From Pseudactinotalea suaedae (GTDB lineage Bacteria; Actinomycetota; Actinomycetes; Actinomycetales; Beutenbergiaceae), in contig NZ_WNXY01000001.1 of NCBI RefSeq assembly GCF_009733815.1, forward strand, positions 666,623-730,622: a DNA stretch of 64,000 nt, read 5' to 3'. Position 1 is the first letter of the stretch, and each line of letters starts with the position of its first letter. Under the pieces are notes generated by a model that saw only the letters and a list, made by a program, of their open reading frames with translations, was not told the origin of the DNA and ran no database searches. Shown here one piece after another: positions 8,244-18,377 of this stretch. Both the position numbers and the translations under genes were made by a program.

Positions 8244-9194
8244 GTGCAGATGACCTACCGCCAGCTCGGCCGTTCCGGACTTACCGTCTCTACCGTGGGG
8301 CTGGGGTGCAACGCCTTCGGCACCACCATACTTCCCGACGACGTCCCCGCCGTGGTCGATGCGGCGTTGGAGGCCGGGATCACACTGTTCGACACCGCTG
8401 ACGTCTACGGCGGCGAGCCCGGCATGAGCGAGCAGCTGCTCGGCAAGGCTCTGGGCTCCAGGCGCGACGCCGTGGTGGTGGCTACCAAGTTCGGCATGGA
8501 CATGCGCGGCGCGAACGGACCCGACTGGGGCGTGCGGGGCTCCCGCCGCTACATCCGCACCGCCGTCGAGGCGTCGTTGCGTCGGCTGGGGACCGATCAC
8601 ATCGACCTGTACCAGATGCACCGGTACGACGACGCGACCCCGTTGGAGGAGACGCTGGCGGCGCTGCACGAGCTCGTGCTCGAGGGCAAGGTCCGTTACC
8701 TGGGGTCGTCGAACTTCACCGGCTGGCAGATCGTGGACGCGGACTGGATCGCCCGCACCGCCGGCGGCAGCCCGATGATCTCCGTGCAGAACGCCTACTC
8801 GCTGCTGGAGCGCGGCGTCGAGTCCGAGGTGATCCCCGCCGCCGAGCACGTCGGCGCCGGGATGCTGCCGTACTTCCCGCTGGCTTCCGGTCTGCTGACC
8901 GGCAAGTACCGCCGTGGTGAGGCGGCGCCGGAAGGCACCCGCCTCACGCAGCGCCCCGAGCGGCTCGAGGCCGCCAACTTCGACGTGATCGAGGCGATCC
9001 GCGCCTTCGCCGAGCAGCGCGAGGTGCCGATGGCGACGGTGGCGATCGGTTACCTCGCGGCGCAGGACGTCGTGGGATCGGTGATCAGTGGCGCGTCCCG
9101 GCCCGAGCAGGTGCGGTCGAACGCCGCTGCGCTGGAGTGGGAGCCGACCGAGGCCGACCTGGCCGAGCTCGACGAGATCACGACGGCTCGCTAG
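8244..9194 (+). CDS. Aldo/keto reductase
   Basis: A 316-aa NADPH-dependent AKR-superfamily (beta/alpha)8-barrel oxidoreductase. The catalytic tetrad can be placed: Asp and Tyr in FDTADVYGG, Lys in VATKFG, His in LYQMHRYD. The C-terminal cofactor-binding segment GASRPEQVRSN is also present. The substrate is not predictable. GTG 8244 is favoured by the upstream -10 box; ATG 8250 is an alternative. The gene is divergent from rbpA and overlaps the convergent WYL regulator by 17 bp. Confidence 0.92.
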   Translation: MQMTYRQLGRSGLTVSTVGLGCNAFGTTILPDDVPAVVDAALEAGITLFDTADVYGGEPGMSEQLLGKALGSRRDAVVVATKFGMDMRGANGPDWGVRGSRRYIRTAVEASLRRLGTDHIDLYQMHRYDDATPLEETLAALHELVLEGKVRYLGSSNFTGWQIVDADWIARTAGGSPMISVQNAYSLLERGVESEVIPAAEHVGAGMLPYFPLASGLLTGKYRRGEAAPEGTRLTQRPERLEAANFDVIEAIRAFAEQREVPMATVAIGYLAAQDVVGSVISGASRPEQVRSNAAALEWEPTEADLAELDEITTAR

Positions 9195-10161
9195 CAGCGT
9201 CGGAGACGTCCGCGCGCTGCGGGGCCGCGGCCGCGGCTGCCAGCAGTCGCTCTCCGAGCCTGCGCAGCTGGTCGGCGACCTCGGGAGGTGTGATCACCCG
9301 GAACGGCGCACCGATCTCAGCCAGCTTGACGGCGTACCAGTCGGGTGTGCTGGTGCTGCCGAGCAGCCGGGTGGTGCCGTCGGGCAGCTGCTCGAGCCGG
9401 CCGAGCTGGCGGGGGACCCACCAGCGCACCCGCTCCGCGGGCGCCTCGATGATCACCTCGACGGCGAGCTGCCAGCCCTCCGAGAGGTGCTCCTCGACGG
9501 CCGCCAGCAGGTCGAGCTCCTCAGGGGGCTCGAACGACTCCGCCAGCGGGTGGACCGACTCGATCCGGTCGACCCGATAGAGCCGACGAGCCTGACGGTC
9601 ACGGGACCAGCAGAGCACGTACCAGTAGCCCCGGCGCGGGACCACACCCCAGGGGTCGATCTCGGTGGCGAAGGAGTGCTCGGCGCAGTAGCGGATGCGC
9701 ACGGCGTGCCGTGCGCCCACCGCCTCCACCAGCTGGGCCACGACGGCGCCGTCCACCTCGGGGCCGGCCGGGGGAGTGGGTACGAGGGCCCGGACGCCGT
9801 CGACCGCACCGGCGAGCGAGGCCGGAAGCACGCGGGTGAGCTTGTCGAGAGCTCGTCCGGCCGCGTCGTCGCGTCCGTGCCGGCTCTCGACGGCGGCCAT
9901 CGTCAGCCCCAGCGCCTCGGACATCGTGAACCGCAGCGGCGCCGGGCGGGCGCCCCGCCCGATCTGGTAGCCGCCGTAGCGACCCGGGGCCGACTCGACC
10001 GGGATGTCCGCCTCGCGCAGGATCGCGACGTAGCGTCGCGCGGCGCGGTCGCTCACCCCGAGCCTGTCGCCGAGGTCGGCAGCCGTGATGCCGGGGCGGT
10101 CCTGGATGAGCGCGAACGCCAGCAGGGCGCGGGAGGTCGGGCTGTCGCCGTCGAGACCCAT
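9178..10161 (-). CDS. WYL-domain helix-turn-helix transcriptional regulator
   Basis: A 327-aa regulator: an N-terminal HTH_11/DeoR-like domain (residues 10-65, including GITAADLGDRLGVSDRAARR), a linker, then a WYL domain carrying the GYWYVLCWSR segment and a C-terminal WCX extension. WYL domains sense nucleic acid or nucleotide ligands in known members. The convergent aldo/keto reductase is a neighbour, not a proven target. Confidence 0.9.
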   Translation of the reverse strand: MGLDGDSPTSRALLAFALIQDRPGITAADLGDRLGVSDRAARRYVAILREADIPVESAPGRYGGYQIGRGARPAPLRFTMSEALGLTMAAVESRHGRDDAAGRALDKLTRVLPASLAGAVDGVRALVPTPPAGPEVDGAVVAQLVEAVGARHAVRIRYCAEHSFATEIDPWGVVPRRGYWYVLCWSRDRQARRLYRVDRIESVHPLAESFEPPEELDLLAAVEEHLSEGWQLAVEVIIEAPAERVRWWVPRQLGRLEQLPDGTTRLLGSTSTPDWYAVKLAEIGAPFRVITPPEVADQLRRLGERLLAAAAAAPQRADVSDAASEPS

Positions 10162-10167
10162 CAGGGC

Positions 10168-10173
10168 AGGCTA
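10168..10173 (-). promoter_or_regulatory. -10 element of a leaderless promoter (WYL regulator)
   Basis: On the minus strand TAGCCT ends six bases before the ATG at 10161. No Shine-Dalgarno is present. Confidence 0.45.
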
Positions 10174-10206
10174 GAGGAGGCGCGGAGCCGGGTGGAAGGC
10201 CACGCG

Positions 10207-10764
10207 CTAGATGCGCCAGGCCGGCGGCGGGTCCTCGCCGACCCGGCCGTCGATCGCCTCGCGGATGATGTCGGCGTGCCCGGTGTGCCGGCTGTACTCC
10301 TCGAGGAGGTCGAACGCCAGCCTGCGCAGGCTCACGACGAAGCCGTCGTCGGCGCCCCAGGCGATCTGCTGCTCGAGACCGCCGTCGGCGACCGCCTCGG
10401 CGATCCGGGTGCGTGCGCGAGCCACGGCGTCGTCCCAGAGCGCGTAGAGCTGCTCGGCGCCGAGACCGGTCGTGTCGAACGTGAAGGCCTTGGGGTCGCC
10501 GTCGTACGACGCCATGCCCGACCACGGCGGGCCGTACGGCGCACCCGAGAGGTTCGGTCCCCACTTCTCGTCCTCGACGCACGCGAGGTGCTTGAGCAGC
10601 CCGCCGAGGGTGAGGCTGGAGGCCGCCACGGTGCGGTTGAGCGCGGCCTCGTCGAGGCCGTCGGCCTTCCAGCGAAAGGTCGCACGCTGCCGCTCGAGGG
10701 CGCCGAGCAGGTGCTCGATCTCGGAGCCGTCGAAGGGTGGTTCCCACGCAGGTGTCGCTGTCAT
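10207..10764 (-). CDS. DinB-like / DUF664 family protein
   Basis: A 185-aa four-helix-bundle protein of the DUF664 (mini-circle) branch of the DinB superfamily. The N-terminal segment ATFRWKADGLDEAALNRT and SLTLGGLLKHLACVEDEKW, with its metal-ligand-type His, are typical; a second His motif HTGHADIIREAIDG lies near the C-terminus. Relatives include metal-dependent thiol transferases, but most members have no known substrate. It is divergent from the AraC gene at 10832. Confidence 0.85.
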   Translation of the reverse strand: MTATPAWEPPFDGSEIEHLLGALERQRATFRWKADGLDEAALNRTVAASSLTLGGLLKHLACVEDEKWGPNLSGAPYGPPWSGMASYDGDPKAFTFDTTGLGAEQLYALWDDAVARARTRIAEAVADGGLEQQIAWGADDGFVVSLRRLAFDLLEEYSRHTGHADIIREAIDGRVGEDPPPAWRI

Positions 10765-10770
10765 GGAGCG

Positions 10771-10776
10771 AGGCTA
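10771..10776 (-). promoter_or_regulatory. -10 element of a leaderless promoter (DUF664)
   Basis: On the minus strand TAGCCT ends six bases before ATG 10764. The hexamer is identical to that before the WYL regulator. Confidence 0.45.
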
Positions 10777-10831
10777 GGGAGTACCGCGGACGAGCGGCTT
10801 CCGCATACCGGGGAAGTGGCAGGATGGCGCC

Positions 10832-11272
10832 ATGGCCAGCCGACCGGACGCGGATCGACTGCGCGAGCTGAAGCTGCTGCGCCAGGTGCGGGACCGGATC
10901 GACCGCGACTACCGCGAGCCGCTGGACGTCCCCGCGCTCGCCGGCTGCGTGCACATGTCGGCCGGGCACCTGAGCCGGCGGTTCAAGCAGGAGTACGGCG
11001 AGTCCCCCTACTCCTACCTGATGACCCGCCGCATCGAACGCGCGATGACCCTGCTGCGCCGGGGCGACCTGTCGGTGACCGAGGTGTGCTTCGCCGTCGG
11101 GTCCTCGTCCCTGGGGACCTTCAGCACGAGGTTCACCGAGCTCGTGGGGATGCCGCCGAGCACCTACCGGGACCGGGCCAAGGAGGAGCTGCGCGGGCTC
11201 CCGTCGATGGTCGTCAAGAGGGTGGCCAGACCGATCAGGAATCGAGAAGCGCCACCGAGGCCGACGGCCTAG
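10832..11272 (+). CDS. AraC-family transcriptional regulator (DNA-binding domain only)
   Basis: A 146-aa protein that is almost entirely an AraC-type double helix-turn-helix. The first HTH includes LDVPALAGCVHMSAGHLSRRF and the second LSVTEVCFAVGSSSLGTFSTRF. There is no separate sensor domain. It lies directly before a VOC protein, a common pairing in actinobacteria, and probably controls it. CAGGAT lies six bases before the ATG, consistent with leaderless expression. Confidence 0.9.
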   Translation: MASRPDADRLRELKLLRQVRDRIDRDYREPLDVPALAGCVHMSAGHLSRRFKQEYGESPYSYLMTRRIERAMTLLRRGDLSVTEVCFAVGSSSLGTFSTRFTELVGMPPSTYRDRAKEELRGLPSMVVKRVARPIRNREAPPRPTA

Positions 11273-11275
11273 CGT
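11270..11275 (+). promoter_or_regulatory. -10 element overlapping the AraC stop codon (VOC gene)
   Basis: TAGCGT begins with the TAG stop of the AraC gene and ends seven bases before ATG 11283. The same arrangement recurs at 14551, where a TAG stop doubles as the start of a -10 box. Confidence 0.4.
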
Positions 11276-11282
11276 GAACGCC

Positions 11283-11690
11283 ATGGCGATCACCCTGCAC
11301 ACCACGTTCCTGCCGCACGACGACCCGGAGGCCGCGAAGGCCTTCTACCGCGACCTCCTCGGCTTCGAGGTGCGCCAGGAGGTCGGCTACAACGACATGC
11401 ACTGGATCACGGTGGGCCCGCCGGATCAGCACGACGTCAACATCGTGCTGTACCCGCCCGGCGCCGACCCGGCGATCAGCGACGACGAGCGCCGCACGAT
11501 CACGGAGATGATGGCGAAGGGCACGTTCGCCAGCATGCTGCTGGCGAGCGACGACCTCGACGCGACCTTCGCGACCCTCGAGGCCGGCGGCGCCGAGATC
11601 CTCCAGGAGCCGGCCGACCAGGACTGGGGCGTGCGTGACTGCGCCGTGCGCGACCCCGCCGGCAACACGCTCCGCATCCAGCAGCGGTGA
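11283..11690 (+). CDS. VOC (glyoxalase/bleomycin resistance-like) family protein
   Basis: A 135-aa single-module vicinal oxygen chelate protein. The N-terminal HTTFLPHDDPEAAKAFYRD carries a His, the middle has DQHDVNIVLYPP, and the C-terminal VRDPAGNTLRIQQ carries the typical DPxGN motif. These proteins dimerise to make a metal site; substrates range from glyoxal adducts to antibiotics. A GTG at 11274 is in frame, but ATG 11283 matches the family N-terminus and the -10 spacing. The stop overlaps the next start (GTGA). Confidence 0.88.
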   Translation: MAITLHTTFLPHDDPEAAKAFYRDLLGFEVRQEVGYNDMHWITVGPPDQHDVNIVLYPPGADPAISDDERRTITEMMAKGTFASMLLASDDLDATFATLEAGGAEILQEPADQDWGVRDCAVRDPAGNTLRIQQR

Positions 11691-12156
11691 GCGGGGCTGC
11701 GGACCGGCGCAGCGGAGCGCAACGGCGCCGTGACGTCGAGGGCCGGCTCCTCGCGGACAACGACGCCTGGGTGGCGACCGCGAGCCCGGACGGCGAGCCC
11801 CACCTGGTGCCGCTGTCCTACCACTGGGACGGTGCCACCCTGCTGCTCGCGACGCCCGCCGACAGTCCGACCGGTCGCAATCTCGAACGGGGCGGCACCG
11901 TGCGACTCGCGCTCGGGCACACCCGCGACGTCTGCCTCGTGGACGGTACGGTCGAGACCCTGACGATGGCAGCGGTGCCGCGCGAGCGTGCCGACGCCTT
12001 CGCCGCCCACACCGGGTTCGACCCCCGTAACCTCACCACCCCCTACCACTGGTACCGCGTGACACCACGCCGGGTGCAGGCCTGGCGCGAGGAGAACGAG
12101 CTCGCCGGGCGCGAGCTGATGCGCGATGGCCGGTGGATCGTCCCGACAGGAGCCGC

Positions 12157-12160
<4 letters not shown>
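11687..12160 (+). CDS. Pyridoxamine 5'-phosphate oxidase-like FMN/F420-binding protein
   Basis: A 157-aa split-barrel flavin-binding protein. The segment WVATASPDGEPHLVPLSYHWDG is the typical first strand pair, and LLATPADSPTGRNLERGG follows. The family includes FMN oxidases and F420-dependent reductases; which cofactor is used is not clear. It is coupled at both ends: its GTG overlaps the VOC stop, and its stop overlaps the ATG of the UvrA paralogue. Confidence 0.82.
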
Positions 12161-14553
<2,393 letters not shown>

Positions 14554-14563
14554 CGTGACGCCC

Positions 14564-15085
14564 ATGACGCAACTGGTGCTCACCGCTGTCGGGGACGACC
14601 GGGAGGGACTGGTGTCGGCGCTGTCCCGAGCCGTCGAGGATCACGGTGGCAACTGGCTCGACAGCCAGCTGGCCAGGCTGGCCGGCAAGTTCGCCGGCAT
14701 CGTGCTCGTCGAGGTGCCGGACGCAAACGTCGCTGCCTTCACCGACGCGACCGCGGGACTCCTGGACCAGCTCGGCTGGAAGGTCGACGTCAACCCGGCA
14801 GGCGCCGGGGGAGCGGCAGGGAGGGAGGTGCAGGTGCATCTCGTGGGACTGGACCGCCCGGGCATGGTCCGGCAGGTGAGCTCGGCACTGGCGGCGCGAC
14901 GCGTGAGCATCCGCGACTTCCGGTCGTGGACGCAGAACGCACCGCAGGGCGGTGGCCTGCTCTTCGAGGCCGAGGCAGTCGTGACGTTGCCGACCGGTGT
15001 CGACGTCGAAACGGTACGAGCGGCACTGGAGCCGATCGCGGACGAGCTGATGGTGGACCTCGATCTCGCCGAGCCGGCGAGTTGA
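14564..15085 (+). CDS. Tandem ACT-domain protein (GcvR-like)
   Basis: A 173-aa protein with two ACT domains. The first starts LVLTAVGDDREGLVSALSRA and the second VQVHLVGLDRPGMVRQVSSA; both have the D-R-x-G ligand loop. The layout resembles GcvR, the glycine-cleavage regulatory protein, which acts by protein contact, but no gcv gene is nearby, so amino-acid sensing is all that can be inferred. An in-frame GTG at 14555 is less likely than ATG 14564. The stop overlaps the next start codon. Confidence 0.85.
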   Translation: MTQLVLTAVGDDREGLVSALSRAVEDHGGNWLDSQLARLAGKFAGIVLVEVPDANVAAFTDATAGLLDQLGWKVDVNPAGAGGAAGREVQVHLVGLDRPGMVRQVSSALAARRVSIRDFRSWTQNAPQGGGLLFEAEAVVTLPTGVDVETVRAALEPIADELMVDLDLAEPAS

Positions 15086-15552
15086 CCAACGACAGCGCCG
15101 AGCCGTCGCTTCTCGAAGACTTCCTCTCCGAGGACACCCGTCGGGTCCTGCACGCGACGTGGGAGGTCGTCCGCACACGCGACGGCGCATTGCTCGACCC
15201 GCTCGTCGCCGCACTGCCCAGGATCCGGCGTGCCACCGATCGCCTGGACCTCGGAGGTGCGTTGCACTCGAACCGCGTCAGTCTCGAGCACGCCCTGGAC
15301 AAGATCGAGAGCTATCGGGACAAGTCCTGCTGGTGCGCCAGCTACCCAGGCCTGTCCTTCTACGAGCCACCCAAGGAAGAGCGAGCCGGGCACGTCCGGA
15401 TCCTCGCGACGAGCGAGCCCGGCTGGTCCATGACGTTCCACTGCGCGTGCGCGCTCTGCGGCCAGGAGTTCGACGTCGAGCAGGGTGACTACCACTACAC
15501 GTGGTGGAAGTGGGTGCCCCGGGGTGTGAAGCGGCGGCGGCGCACGACGTAG
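15082..15552 (+). CDS. Hypothetical protein with a Cys/Trp-rich C-terminus
   Basis: I do not recognise this 156-aa protein. The likely start is TTG 15082, overlapping the ACT gene stop (TTGA), so it is translationally coupled. The N-terminal two thirds is predicted helical; the C-terminal third has CWCASYPG, then CACALCGQEF and HYTWWKWVPRG. The clustered Cys residues could bind a metal. The frame is open upstream to 14926, but that part is the shadow of the ACT gene. Confidence 0.6.
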   Translation: MTNDSAEPSLLEDFLSEDTRRVLHATWEVVRTRDGALLDPLVAALPRIRRATDRLDLGGALHSNRVSLEHALDKIESYRDKSCWCASYPGLSFYEPPKEERAGHVRILATSEPGWSMTFHCACALCGQEFDVEQGDYHYTWWKWVPRGVKRRRRTT

Positions 15553-15626
15553 CTGCGGAATGCGGAAACCAGACCCGGCCGGTGATCCAGCTTCATCCAC
15601 CAGCGTCTGAGCGGCAGACTGGGGCC

Positions 15627-16451
15627 ATGAGTCGTAGACGTGTCCTGCTCACTGGTGCCACCGGGTACGTCGCCGGGCAGCTGCTGCCCGTGCTGCGCGA
15701 GCGCTATGACCTGACGATGGTCGACGTCCGCGACACCGACAGGGACGGGCGTCCGGTCGAGGGTGTGCAGCTGGTCGACCTGTTGGCCGCGGACGAGGAT
15801 GAACTGCGAGGGCTGTTCGAGGGCGTCGAGGTGATCGTGCACGCCGGGTACGCCCGTGCGGAAGGCGCCCCGAGCTATGCCGCCGAGCGGCGCAATCTCG
15901 ACATGACGGCCCGCGTGTTCGAGGCTGCCCAGCTGGCCGGGGTGCGGCGGGTCGTGGTCACCAGCACCAACCAGGCCTCCAAGTGGTACGAGCAGCCGTG
16001 GAAGGCCGGCCGCATCGATCGGGTGGACCCGTACGACTACCCGCGGCCCGACACGTTCTACGGCTGGGCCAAGGCTGCGTACGAGTCGCTCGGGTTCCTC
16101 TACGCCAGCGGCGGCGCCGGACCGGTCGTGGAGAACGTCCACGTGCGGATCGTCTGCCCGCGGCCGATCCGTGCGGAGGACTTCATCGATCGTCCGACCG
16201 TGGACTACCTGCGCGACATCACCGGCTGGGTCTCCGAGCGCGACCTGCAGCAGCTCTACGTCCGCTGCATCGAGGCAGAGTCGGTCGACGACGAGCACGG
16301 CGTCCCGTTCCAGATCTTCTACGGCGTCTCGGGCAACGCCCGCACCTTCTGGTCGATCGCCAACGCACGCCGGGTCATCGGCTACGAACCCCAGGACGAC
16401 TCCGAGATCGCATTCGCCGACGAGATCGCCGCCCGGACTCACCAGAGCTGA
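15627..16451 (+). CDS. NAD-dependent epimerase/dehydratase (extended SDR)
   Basis: A 274-aa extended short-chain dehydrogenase. The N-terminal Rossmann motif is LLTGATGYVAGQLL (residues 7-20), the acidic loop residue is in VDVRDTD, and the active-site pair is YGWAKAAYE. Substrates in this family are mostly nucleotide sugars or uronic acids. CAGACT six bases before ATG 15627 suggests a leaderless message. It stands alone between unrelated genes. Confidence 0.85.
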   Translation: MSRRRVLLTGATGYVAGQLLPVLRERYDLTMVDVRDTDRDGRPVEGVQLVDLLAADEDELRGLFEGVEVIVHAGYARAEGAPSYAAERRNLDMTARVFEAAQLAGVRRVVVTSTNQASKWYEQPWKAGRIDRVDPYDYPRPDTFYGWAKAAYESLGFLYASGGAGPVVENVHVRIVCPRPIRAEDFIDRPTVDYLRDITGWVSERDLQQLYVRCIEAESVDDEHGVPFQIFYGVSGNARTFWSIANARRVIGYEPQDDSEIAFADEIAARTHQS

Positions 16452-16569
16452 CGTCTCTCACCGGCGGCGAGAACTCATGCGCGGCTGAGCGTGAAGAGTG
16501 ACAAGTCGGGCCCATCCCGTCACGATGTGTCGAGCAGATGTAGCGATGCCACCGCGCCGCCTGACAGTC

Positions 16570-16575
16570 TAGGTT
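16570..16575 (+). promoter_or_regulatory. -10 element of a leaderless promoter (lipoprotein gene)
   Basis: TAGGTT lies six bases before ATG 16582. Confidence 0.4.
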
Positions 16576-16581
16576 GAGCTC

Positions 16582-17184
16582 ATGAGGAGTGTGCGTGGCT
16601 CGGGGTTCACATGGCGCGCGATCGTGCCCGCCTTGACCGCTGGCATCGTTTCGGCGAATCGCCGCGACAGTCAGCCTGAGCGCTGGTCGTCTCCTGTTGC
16701 TTCTGTCGCGCCAGGCCGTCGCCGTGATGAAGGTAGTCACTCTCGCCAGCGACACCGCTTTCCCACGGCTGCGCTCGTCATGGCGATATTCGGGATCGCC
16801 ATGATGTCTTCGTGTGCTTTCCCCAGCCACGACCTCACTGTTGATGTGTTCTCTGGCCGAGACAATCCGACCGTCGAAGTCGAGCGATCGACGTGGGACG
16901 ATCTGGAGGAACTGGCGTCCAGCAACGAAACTACGCCGATCAGCAGCCAAGAGTCGTCACTCCTCGTTCCGGCGCTCGGTTTTCGTGGATACACCGCCGA
17001 GATCACCCTCGACGCTGACACCCATTCCTCTATACGACTGAGCCGCGATGTGTTGGTGGTTGAAACCAACGACACCTTTCACCAACTCACAGGGATTCAC
17101 GTGTCGGAACTCTTCGAAACCGTGACCGCTGAGATCGATGATCAGGTGAGTGACGACGTGCTCGAGGCAATCCGGGAGTCGTAG
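16582..17184 (+). CDS. Hypothetical lipoprotein-like protein with FSGRDNP motif
   Basis: A 200-aa protein of unknown function. After an Arg-rich first 65 residues comes a hydrophobic stretch (TAALVMAIFGIAMMSSC) that ends in a lipobox-like MSSC, so the mature protein may be a lipoprotein starting near residue 78. The mature part opens LTVDVFSGRDNPTVEV; FSGR-x-NP motifs recur in small uncharacterised bacterial proteins. The long N-terminus before the signal is odd and the true start may lie further in. Base composition is less GC-rich than the neighbours, suggesting acquired DNA. Confidence 0.6.
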   Translation: MRSVRGSGFTWRAIVPALTAGIVSANRRDSQPERWSSPVASVAPGRRRDEGSHSRQRHRFPTAALVMAIFGIAMMSSCAFPSHDLTVDVFSGRDNPTVEVERSTWDDLEELASSNETTPISSQESSLLVPALGFRGYTAEITLDADTHSSIRLSRDVLVVETNDTFHQLTGIHVSELFETVTAEIDDQVSDDVLEAIRES

Positions 17185-17626
17185 ACCGATCGGTCCGAGG
17201 TGACTGCAAACCGACGTCAGTCGACGATCACACAGGCCGAAGGACTCATATGGCGGTCGGCGGCCTGCTGCCGTCGCTATCGGGGTTTGCCTCGACGCGA
17301 CCGAGGCCACCAAGGACTCCCGTCCACCTCAGGCATCCGCGCCGACCAGCGTCTGGAGAGTGACCTCGACAAGCGCCTCGGCCAGGCTCGCGAGCGAGCC
17401 CTAGCCGGAACGCCGATAATGGACATTATGTCATTCCAGCTGCGAGAACCGCTCCCCGCTGGGCGTTGCCTACTCCCCGGGATCTGACGAGCATCCCAGC
17501 CTTCACCGACGGTTCCGCCCGCGGAGCACGCAAGCCAGTCCCGCGCGACAGTCGCTCTCGAGCCGGCGGTCTTCGCCGTCGTGCAGGACCTCGGTACACG
17601 ACCGCGCTGATCGACCCTGCGGGCTC
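17185..17626. other. Gene-poor interval around the dif candidate
   Basis: No convincing gene lies here. The 95-codon open frame at 17200-17487 (+) has no start signal and no recognisable domain. The stretch 17255-17600 retains moderately high GC without coding periodicity I can defend. Its one clear feature is the dif-like site at 17409-17436. Confidence 0.6.
17409..17436 (+). other. dif: Candidate chromosomal dif site (XerC/XerD recombination)
   Basis: A 28-bp site built as an 11-bp XerC arm AACGCCGATAA, a 6-bp centre TGGACA, and an 11-bp XerD arm TTATGTCATTC. The inner arms are inverted repeats (GATAATG and CATTATG). E. coli dif has the same plan, with inner arms CATAA and TTATGTT around TGTATA. 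The actinobacterial form has CCGATAATG and CATTATGTCA, as here. The outer XerD arm differs from what I recall of the usual actinobacterial ending, and a mobile element borrowing Xer would look similar. Confidence 0.62.
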
Positions 17627-18190
17627 TCAGCGCCTGGTCTCGTACCTGGTCAGCAGGACCCCGCCGGGAAACGCCCGGGTCTCGACCAGCGTCAGGTTCA
17701 CCCAGCTGTCCAGAGCCGTGAAGAACGGCAGGCCCCGACCCACCAGAACCGGATGCGTGACGACGACGTACTCATCGATCAGCCCGGCCCGCATCGCCGC
17801 TGCCGCGAGCGTGGCGCCGCCGATGTCCATGGCGCCGCCGTCGCCGGTCTTGAGCCGGCGGATCTCGGTGACGGCGTCCTCGGCGATCGAACGGGTGTTC
17901 CAGTCGGTCGTGCTGACCGTCGACGAGAACAGCACCTTCGGCATGTCCCGCCAGCGGCGAGAGAACTGGATGTGCGCCGGCGTCGCTCCAGGGTGCCGGT
18001 CGGCGGTCGGCCAGTGCGCGCTCATGCCCTCCCACAACCTGCGCCCGTACAGCGCGAGGCTCGTCTCCCCCACCCGCTCGGACCACCAGTCGAACAGCTC
18101 GTCACTCGACACGCCCCAGGTGAGGTCGCCACCGGGCGCGGCGACGTAGCCGTCCAGGCTGGCGCTCATGGCGTAGGTCAGTCTCCGCAT
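17627..18190 (-). CDS. Dihydrofolate reductase family protein (RibD C-terminal domain)
   Basis: A 187-aa protein with the RibD_C/DHFR fold. The N-terminus YAMSASLDGYVA is the hallmark of these stand-alone reductases, followed by LALYGRRLWEGM and the phosphate-binding DIGGATLAAAA loop. Stand-alone members use NADPH on unidentified pteridine- or flavin-like substrates; it is not the essential FolA. Its TAG stop lies close to the gene-poor interval with the dif site. Confidence 0.88.
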   Translation of the reverse strand: MRRLTYAMSASLDGYVAAPGGDLTWGVSSDELFDWWSERVGETSLALYGRRLWEGMSAHWPTADRHPGATPAHIQFSRRWRDMPKVLFSSTVSTTDWNTRSIAEDAVTEIRRLKTGDGGAMDIGGATLAAAAMRAGLIDEYVVVTHPVLVGRGLPFFTALDSWVNLTLVETRAFPGGVLLTRYETRR

Positions 18191-18377
18191 GGTTCAGTCT
18201 CCGTGATGTCGCTTCCGGGTGGCGCACCATGGTGGCGCCCCTCCCCCAGGTGACGAGCGCGGACCGGGGAAATCGACAGGGTGCGACATCGGCGCCGCGG
18301 CTGCGGCTGTGCCACGCTGCTGTGATGACGCGCGCACAGGGACAACCGACGGTCCGCCGCTGGCGGGGCGACGCGCG

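Noticed and set aside
17200..17487. 95-codon open frame spanning the dif site
   Set aside because: No ribosome-binding signal, no leaderless box and no recognisable domain; the dif-like motif better explains the conserved-looking part.
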